In this document: positions 45,369 through 46,541 of the stretch, piece after piece
Layout of the letters: each line of letters begins with the position of its first letter
How positions within the stretch are numbered: position 1 is the stretch's first letter
From: Actinophytocola sp.
GTDB taxonomy: Bacteria > Actinomycetota > Actinomycetes > Mycobacteriales > Pseudonocardiaceae
Reading direction: 5' to 3'
Assembly (NCBI GenBank): GCA_009377475.1
Contig: WHTY01000030.1
Coordinates: 1 to 46,541, forward strand
DNA length: 46,541 nucleotides
The notes under the pieces: generated by a model
Databases searched by the model: none
What the model was told of the DNA's origin: nothing
What the model saw: only the letters and a program-made list of their open reading frames with translations
Translations under genes and position numbers: made by a program

Positions 45369-45950
45369 CTGACCAGGTGCCGCACCCAGGCGGGCATGTT
45401 CGGTCCGCACCTGGCGCTGTTGCTGGAGATGGCGGCCGTGCTCGCGGTGCAGTTCCTGCTGCCGTTCCACCTGTGCCGCACCGGCGCGACACCGACCGAG
45501 ATCGGGCTGACCATGCTGGCGTTCCCGGTCGGCGTCCTGGCGTTCGGCGTCCTCGGCGGGGTGCTCACCGACGTCTGGAATGGACGGTCGATCGCCACGA
45601 TCGACGCCGCGACTGTCGCGATCGGACTACCGCTGCTCATTCCGCTCGATCCGGGCTGGACCAGGACGGAGTTGGCCTGGCGGCTCGCGATCACCGGCGC
45701 GGGCGCGGGGCTGTTCGCGGGTCCGAACCAGACGGTCGCGATGAGCACCGCACCACCACAGCTGCTCAACACCACGGGCGCGACCACGAGCGTCGCCCGG
45801 CAGCTCGGCCCCGCACTGGTCACCGCGAGCTGGGCATTGTCCGGTGGCGCGATGCGGCTGTCCGTCGGGCTCGCCGCCCTGAGCGTGCTGGCACTCGTCC
45901 GGCGCGCACCGCACCGAACCGCACCAACACGAGAAGGGACACCCGCATGA
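45369..45950 (+). pseudogene. MFS transporter, C-terminal half
   Basis: About 184 residues from ATG 45396 with roughly six helices (LLEMAAVLAVQFLLPFHL, GLTMLAFPVGVLAFGVLGGV, then AGLFAGPNQTVAMSTAPPQ), matching the second half of a DHA2/EmrB-type drug exporter. The first half is gone; an in-frame TAG at 45366 precedes the fragment. It abuts the TetR fragment head to head. Confidence 0.75.
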
Positions 45951-46180
45951 CTGTCTTCACCCAGGACGAACTCACCTACCTGAGCGAACGTCGTCTCGGC
46001 CGCATCGCGACGGTCGGGCCGGACGGCACACCGCACGTCACGCCGGTCGACTGGCGGGCCGAGTTTCAGCACGGCGTGATCGAGGTCGGCGGCATCAACC
46101 TGCCGGGCACCAAGAAGTTCAGGGACGTCGCCCGCACCGGCCGCACCGTCCAACGCGACACCACCCACACCCCGACATGA
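45947..46180 (+). pseudogene. PPOX/F420-type flavin-binding protein, N-terminal fragment
   Basis: 78 codons. Start overlaps the MFS stop (ATGA). FTQDELTYLSERRLGRIATVGPDGTPHVTPV and GTKKFRDVARTGR are typical of pyridoxamine-phosphate-oxidase-like proteins (given in part), but the second half of the barrel is missing and the last residues are unlike the family. Confidence 0.7.
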
Positions 46181-46351
46181 CAACCCGCGACCGCACGATG
46201 TCCACGAGGCACCACTGACGGCCTGGCGCGTCCTCCGCACTCGACCTGGCGAACTATCCCCGGCGGACAGTCACCACATCGATGACCTCCTGCGCCGCTG
46301 ACCAGGCGAGCCTCAAAGTTGACCGCCATTTCATCGCCAAGCGATCAGAAA

Positions 46352-46381
46352 GGCCCTGCTCCCGTGATCGAGAACAGGGCC
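46352..46381 (-). terminator. Intrinsic terminator of the tRNA unit
   Basis: 7-bp stem GGCCCTG/CAGGGCC with a 16-nt loop, followed on the minus strand by TTTCT, 20 bp past the tRNA-Val 3' end. The 46181-46350 stretch beyond it holds no gene I can support. Confidence 0.75.
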
Positions 46382-46400
46382 GCTGACCTGCGAAAACGTC

Positions 46401-46475
46401 TGGTGCGCGATACTGGGATTGAACCAGTGACCTCTACCGTGTCAAGGTAGCGCTCTCCCGCTGAGCTAATCGCGC
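46401..46475 (-). tRNA. tRNA-Val (GAC)
   Basis: Complete cloverleaf: acceptor GCGCGAT/ATCGCGC, D arm with AGCTCAGCGGGAGAGC, anticodon stem CTACC/GGTAG with loop TTGACAC (anticodon GAC), T arm with GGTTCAATCCC, and an encoded CCA. Confidence 0.96.
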
Positions 46476-46476
46476 G

Positions 46477-46541
46477 AGGCGGAGACGGGAATCGAACCCG
46501 TGTACAGGGCTTTGCAGGCCCTTGCCTGAACCACTCGGCCA
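46477..46541 (-). tRNA. tRNA-Cys (GCA), 5' end cut by window
   Basis: 3' 65 nt are present: D arm GCCGAGTGG, anticodon stem AGGGC/GCCCT with loop CTGCAAA (anticodon GCA), T arm CGGGTTCGATTCCCG, acceptor CTCCGCC and discriminator T. No CCA is encoded; only one base separates it from tRNA-Val. Confidence 0.93.

Overview
The window is about 46.5 kb of very GC-rich DNA (roughly 70% by eye) with many GTG/TTG starts, 4-bp ATGA/GTGA stop-start overlaps and leaderless-looking promoters. It comes from an actinomycete. Gene content (relA-ppiB, secF-secD-yajC, ruvCAB-yebC-pdxT, and a thrS-HIT-pgsA-patA-pimA phosphatidylinositol-mannoside cluster) follows the order known from Mycobacterium, but the insertions and losses, the phospholipid genes and the general style fit a member of Pseudonocardiales (Amycolatopsis/Saccharomonospora/Prauserella type) better than Mycobacterium. 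Genus level is inference.

Region 1 (1-7.8 kb, mostly minus strand): the start of alaS, two small companion membrane proteins, rarA, a divergent APH-like kinase/DUF309 pair, a stand-alone archaeal-type ATPase behind an AT-rich palindromic promoter, and aspS, whose residues indicate a non-discriminating enzyme. Region 2 (7.9-12.6 kb, plus strand): DUF3592 and YibE/F membrane proteins, a coiled-coil protein, a membrane-anchored cyclophilin and an atypical crotonase. Region 3 (12.6-23.8 kb, minus strand): relA, secF, secD, yajC, ruvB, ruvA, ruvC, a DUF4262-like protein, yebC and pdxT. This is the housekeeping core: stringent response, Sec export, Holliday-junction resolution and PLP synthesis. 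The apt gene usually found between relA and secF is absent.

Region 4 (23.8-30.4 kb) separates pdxT from pdxS. It holds an azlCD amino-acid exporter facing an XRE-cupin regulator across a compact divergent promoter with two matching operators, a small zinc-ribbon protein, and a two-component system plus GerMN lipoprotein whose response regulator carries an apparent +1 frameshift. Region 5 (30.6-39.6 kb): an EF-G2-like GTPase (plus), then the minus-strand thrS-HIT-[antitoxin-like, truncated PIN remnant, marR]-pgsA-patA-pimA-LemA-like run. pgsA, pimA and patA supply successive steps of phosphatidylinositol mannoside synthesis. thrS has a large leader hairpin and a 21-bp tandem repeat upstream.

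Region 6 (39.7-46.5 kb) is accessory and partly decayed: a RutE-like nitroreductase, DUF3140, Dps, a truncated response regulator, a class III aminotransferase, DUF998, a DHFR-like reductase, then fragments of TetR, MFS and PPOX genes that look like a deletion scar, ending at tRNA-Val and tRNA-Cys. I saw no CRISPR array, rRNA, intact insertion sequence or phage. No wholly new multi-gene system was established; the strongest leads are the azl divergent control region, the ATPase promoter palindrome, the thrS leader and the truncated toxin-antitoxin remnant.
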